NCBI GenBank assembly: GCA_964351395.1
Contig: CAYGOF010000001.1
Coordinates: forward strand, 496,001 to 560,000
Reading direction: 5' to 3'
DNA length: 64,000 bases
Source: Imperialibacter sp964351395
Lineage (GTDB): Bacteria; Bacteroidota; Bacteroidia; Cytophagales; Cyclobacteriaceae
Below are positions 62,179 to 64,000 of the stretch, piece by piece. How positions within the stretch are numbered: position 1 is the stretch's first letter; every line of letters begins with the position of its first letter. Under the pieces are notes generated by a model. The model had not been told where the DNA came from. It was given only the letters and a program-made list of their open reading frames with translations, and did not search any database. Made by a program: the position numbers and the translations under genes.

Positions 62179-63804
62179 TTATTTCAAAAATGGATACCTG
62201 TAATCAACTGGAGGCGCAAAAGTCTCCTTAATGGTTCTTGGCTGCACCCACCGTATCAGGTTAAGTATGGAACCGGCCTTGTCGTTGGTTCCAGACGCCC
62301 TCGATCCACCAAAAGGCTGCTGGCCCACTACCGCTCCGGTTGGCTTATCGTTGATATAGAAATTACCCGCCGCATGCATCAGTTTACTAGTAGCCATCTC
62401 AATGGCGTACCTGTCTTTCGAGAATATTGCTCCGGTCAGTGCATAAGGCGATGTGCTGTCTACAAGCTCCAATGTCTCTTCGAAACGTTCCGCCTGATAA
62501 ACATAAATGGTAATCACCGGCCCAAAAAGCTCCTCACACATGGTGACATACATTGGGTCTTTGGCAAGCAAAACTGTTGGCTCGATAAACCATCCTTTGC
62601 TGCTATCGTAATTTCCACCGGCTACTACCTCTACTAACGAGCTCTGCTTCGCATCGTCAATATATTTTGTGATCTTATTAAATGAGCGTTCGTCAATTAC
62701 AGCATTTACAAAATTTCCGAAGTCTTCTACATCACCCATTTTGATGCTTTTCAAATCTTCAAGGAGGTACTTCTGCACATCTGGCCAAAGATTGTCGGGT
62801 ATATAAGCCCTTGAGGCAGCTGAACATTTTTGACCCTGGAATTCAAAGGCTCCTCTGGTAATGGCCGTAGCTAATTCTTTTGCATTTGCTGATTTGTGGG
62901 CAACAATGAAATCCTTGCCGCCAGTTTCACCAACAATGCGTGGATAGGTTTTGTACTTGGCAATATTTTGTCCGATAGTCTTCCACAGTTGTTGAAAGAC
63001 TCCTGTACTTCCTGTAAAATGCAAACCAGCGAAGTCTTTATGATTAAAAATTATGTCACCAGCGACCGGCCCGTCAACATAAATCAAATTGATAACACCG
63101 TCTGGCAATCCAGCTTCCCTGAACACCTCCATAATCACTTGCGCGGAATACACCTGTGTGTAGGCTGGTTTCCAAATAGTGGTATTTCCCATTAAAGCTG
63201 CCGATGCTGGCAAATTGCCAGCAATGGAAGTAAAGTTGAATGGCGTGATAGCAAACACGAAGCCTTCTAAAGGACGGTAATCCATCCGATTCCACATACC
63301 AGGCGATGATTCTGGCTGCTGGTGAAAAAGCTCCACCATGAAAGCTGCATTGAACTTCAAAAAATCTATAAACTCGCAAGCGGCATCTATTTCCGCCTGA
63401 AAAGCATTCTTCGACTGGCCAAGCATGGTGGCTGCATTGATCTTGGCTCTGTAAGGGCCCGCCAATAAATCGGCCGCTTTTAGAAAAATACTAGCCCGGT
63501 GTTCCCAACTCATTTCCGCCCATGCTTTTTTTGCCCCGAGAGCAGCATTGATTGCTTGTTCTACGTGGCTGGCATCACCTTCGTGAAAGTACCCAAGTGT
63601 GTGCTTGTGATCATGAGGAGGGGACATCCTGATCTTTTTTCCCGTACGAACCTCCTCGCCGCCTATGTACATAGGCACGTCTAGTTCTTTGCCTTTAAGT
63701 TCTTTTAATTCAGCTTGCAAAGCCGCTCGCTCGGGCGTGCCAGGTGCATAGCTAAGGACTGGTTCATTTTTAGGCTGTGGTGTTTTAAAAATGGCTAATG
63801 ACAT
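62179..63804 (-). CDS. pruA: L-glutamate gamma-semialdehyde dehydrogenase (1-pyrroline-5-carboxylate dehydrogenase)
   Basis: 541 residues. It oxidises glutamate semialdehyde from proline breakdown to glutamate with NAD. ALDH features: the cofactor region FVFAITPFNFTSIAGNLPAS, FTGSTGVFQQLWKTIGQN, the Glu in RIVGETGGKDFIVAHKSA and the nucleophile Cys in FEFQGQKCSAASRAYIP, then EELFGPVITIYVY and QPFGGSRASGTNDKAG. N- and C-terminal lengths match the stand-alone P5CDH enzymes. Start is the ATG at 63804. A TAAATTCG promoter-like element lies upstream. Confidence 0.94.
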   Translation of the reverse strand: MSLAIFKTPQPKNEPVLSYAPGTPERAALQAELKELKGKELDVPMYIGGEEVRTGKKIRMSPPHDHKHTLGYFHEGDASHVEQAINAALGAKKAWAEMSWEHRASIFLKAADLLAGPYRAKINAATMLGQSKNAFQAEIDAACEFIDFLKFNAAFMVELFHQQPESSPGMWNRMDYRPLEGFVFAITPFNFTSIAGNLPASAALMGNTTIWKPAYTQVYSAQVIMEVFREAGLPDGVINLIYVDGPVAGDIIFNHKDFAGLHFTGSTGVFQQLWKTIGQNIAKYKTYPRIVGETGGKDFIVAHKSANAKELATAITRGAFEFQGQKCSAASRAYIPDNLWPDVQKYLLEDLKSIKMGDVEDFGNFVNAVIDERSFNKITKYIDDAKQSSLVEVVAGGNYDSSKGWFIEPTVLLAKDPMYVTMCEELFGPVITIYVYQAERFEETLELVDSTSPYALTGAIFSKDRYAIEMATSKLMHAAGNFYINDKPTGAVVGQQPFGGSRASGTNDKAGSILNLIRWVQPRTIKETFAPPVDYRYPFLK

Positions 63805-63870
63805 TGTCTATCTGGTTTAATCAACTGCATGTAAGAAGGGCGAATTTACTCACCGCTTCCTTAAAAACCT

Positions 63871-64000
63871 TTATAAATGACTGCGCAATTCACTAAGTGA
63901 ATGGATTTCGAGGGTGACTGGTTCCTCATGAGGAAGTTTTTCGGGGTTAAAATAAACATGATCGATGCTGTGAGCCCTAGCTCCACCAATGTCTGTCACG
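63871..64000 (-). CDS. HAD-family hydrolase, C-terminal end only (YjjG-like)
   Basis: The minus strand is open from the window edge to a TAA at 63871-63873, giving 42 visible residues. They read GGARAHSIDHVYFNPEKLPH followed by EEPVTLEIHSLSELRSHL. This end (a G-A/M-x-H-V-Y-F-N-P-E-K-x-P-H block, then E-I-x-S-L-x-E-L) is the usual C-terminus of YjjG-type HAD nucleotidases in Bacteroidota. The upstream part lies outside the window. The frame is too short for a firm family call. Confidence 0.6.
   Translation of the reverse strand, partial: VTDIGGARAHSIDHVYFNPEKLPHEEPVTLEIHSLSELRSHL

Noticed and set aside
1..64000. tRNA, rRNA, riboswitch
   Set aside because: No cloverleaf, rRNA or known aptamer sequence could be recognised by eye in the intergenic regions.

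Overview
The window looks like chromosomal DNA from a Bacteroidota member, most likely order Cytophagales. The evidence is two giant PKD-repeat exoproteins with type IX secretion (T9SS) C-terminal sorting domains (one type A, one type B), paired OmpH/Skp genes beside BamA, DUF6089 and DUF4293 proteins, and several start regions preceded by the Bacteroidota -7 promoter motif TAnnTTTG instead of a Shine-Dalgarno sequence. I cannot assign a genus from sequence alone. No rRNA, tRNA, CRISPR array, complete insertion sequence or prophage was seen.

Region 1 (1-12.2 kb) is a cell-surface block: the end of a tail-collar-domain protein, then two very large secreted adhesin-like proteins built from PKD and Ig-like repeats. 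Region 2 (12.2-16.3 kb) is accessory DNA: three toxin-antitoxin (TA) pairs, two of them with ParE-type toxins cut short at the C-terminus, a small lipoprotein gene fused onto one truncated toxin, short repeats, and two decayed copies of what appears to be one nuclease-like gene. Region 3 (16.3-22 kb) carries a secreted carboxypeptidase-regulatory-domain protein, a glycosidase-like lipoprotein and a nucleotide-sugar operon (rmlA, rmlC, UDP-glucuronate decarboxylase).

Region 4 (22-35.6 kb) is mixed metabolism: an MBL-fold hydrolase divergent from a hotdog thioesterase, the glutamate synthase operon gltB-gltD, an indoleamine 2,3-dioxygenase-like gene, hemB, lgt and a diacylglycerol-kinase-family lipid kinase. 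Region 5 (35.8-45.7 kb, all minus strand) is a compact envelope-biogenesis run: CvpA and YqeY-like genes, an alpha/beta hydrolase, CBS protein, NAD kinase, two DUF6089 barrels, UppS, BamA and two OmpH/Skp chaperones. It joins lipid-carrier synthesis (UppS) to outer-membrane protein folding (Skp, BamA).

Region 6 (45.7-64 kb) is mostly housekeeping: pdxJ, a hydrolase, an RsmI-like methyltransferase, metK, an MsbA-like ABC exporter, truA, DUF4293, htpG, a DUF1080 protein, an M3 peptidase, several uncharacterised envelope proteins, DUF4407 and TerB-like genes, pruA, and the 3' end of a HAD-family hydrolase that runs off the window. Many long open frames begin at TTG or at an upstream ATG. I shortened them where a signal peptide, family N-terminus or promoter position supports a later start. 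Nothing here is a clearly new defence or secretion system. The most unusual stretch is the decayed TA/nuclease island at 12.2-15.5 kb.
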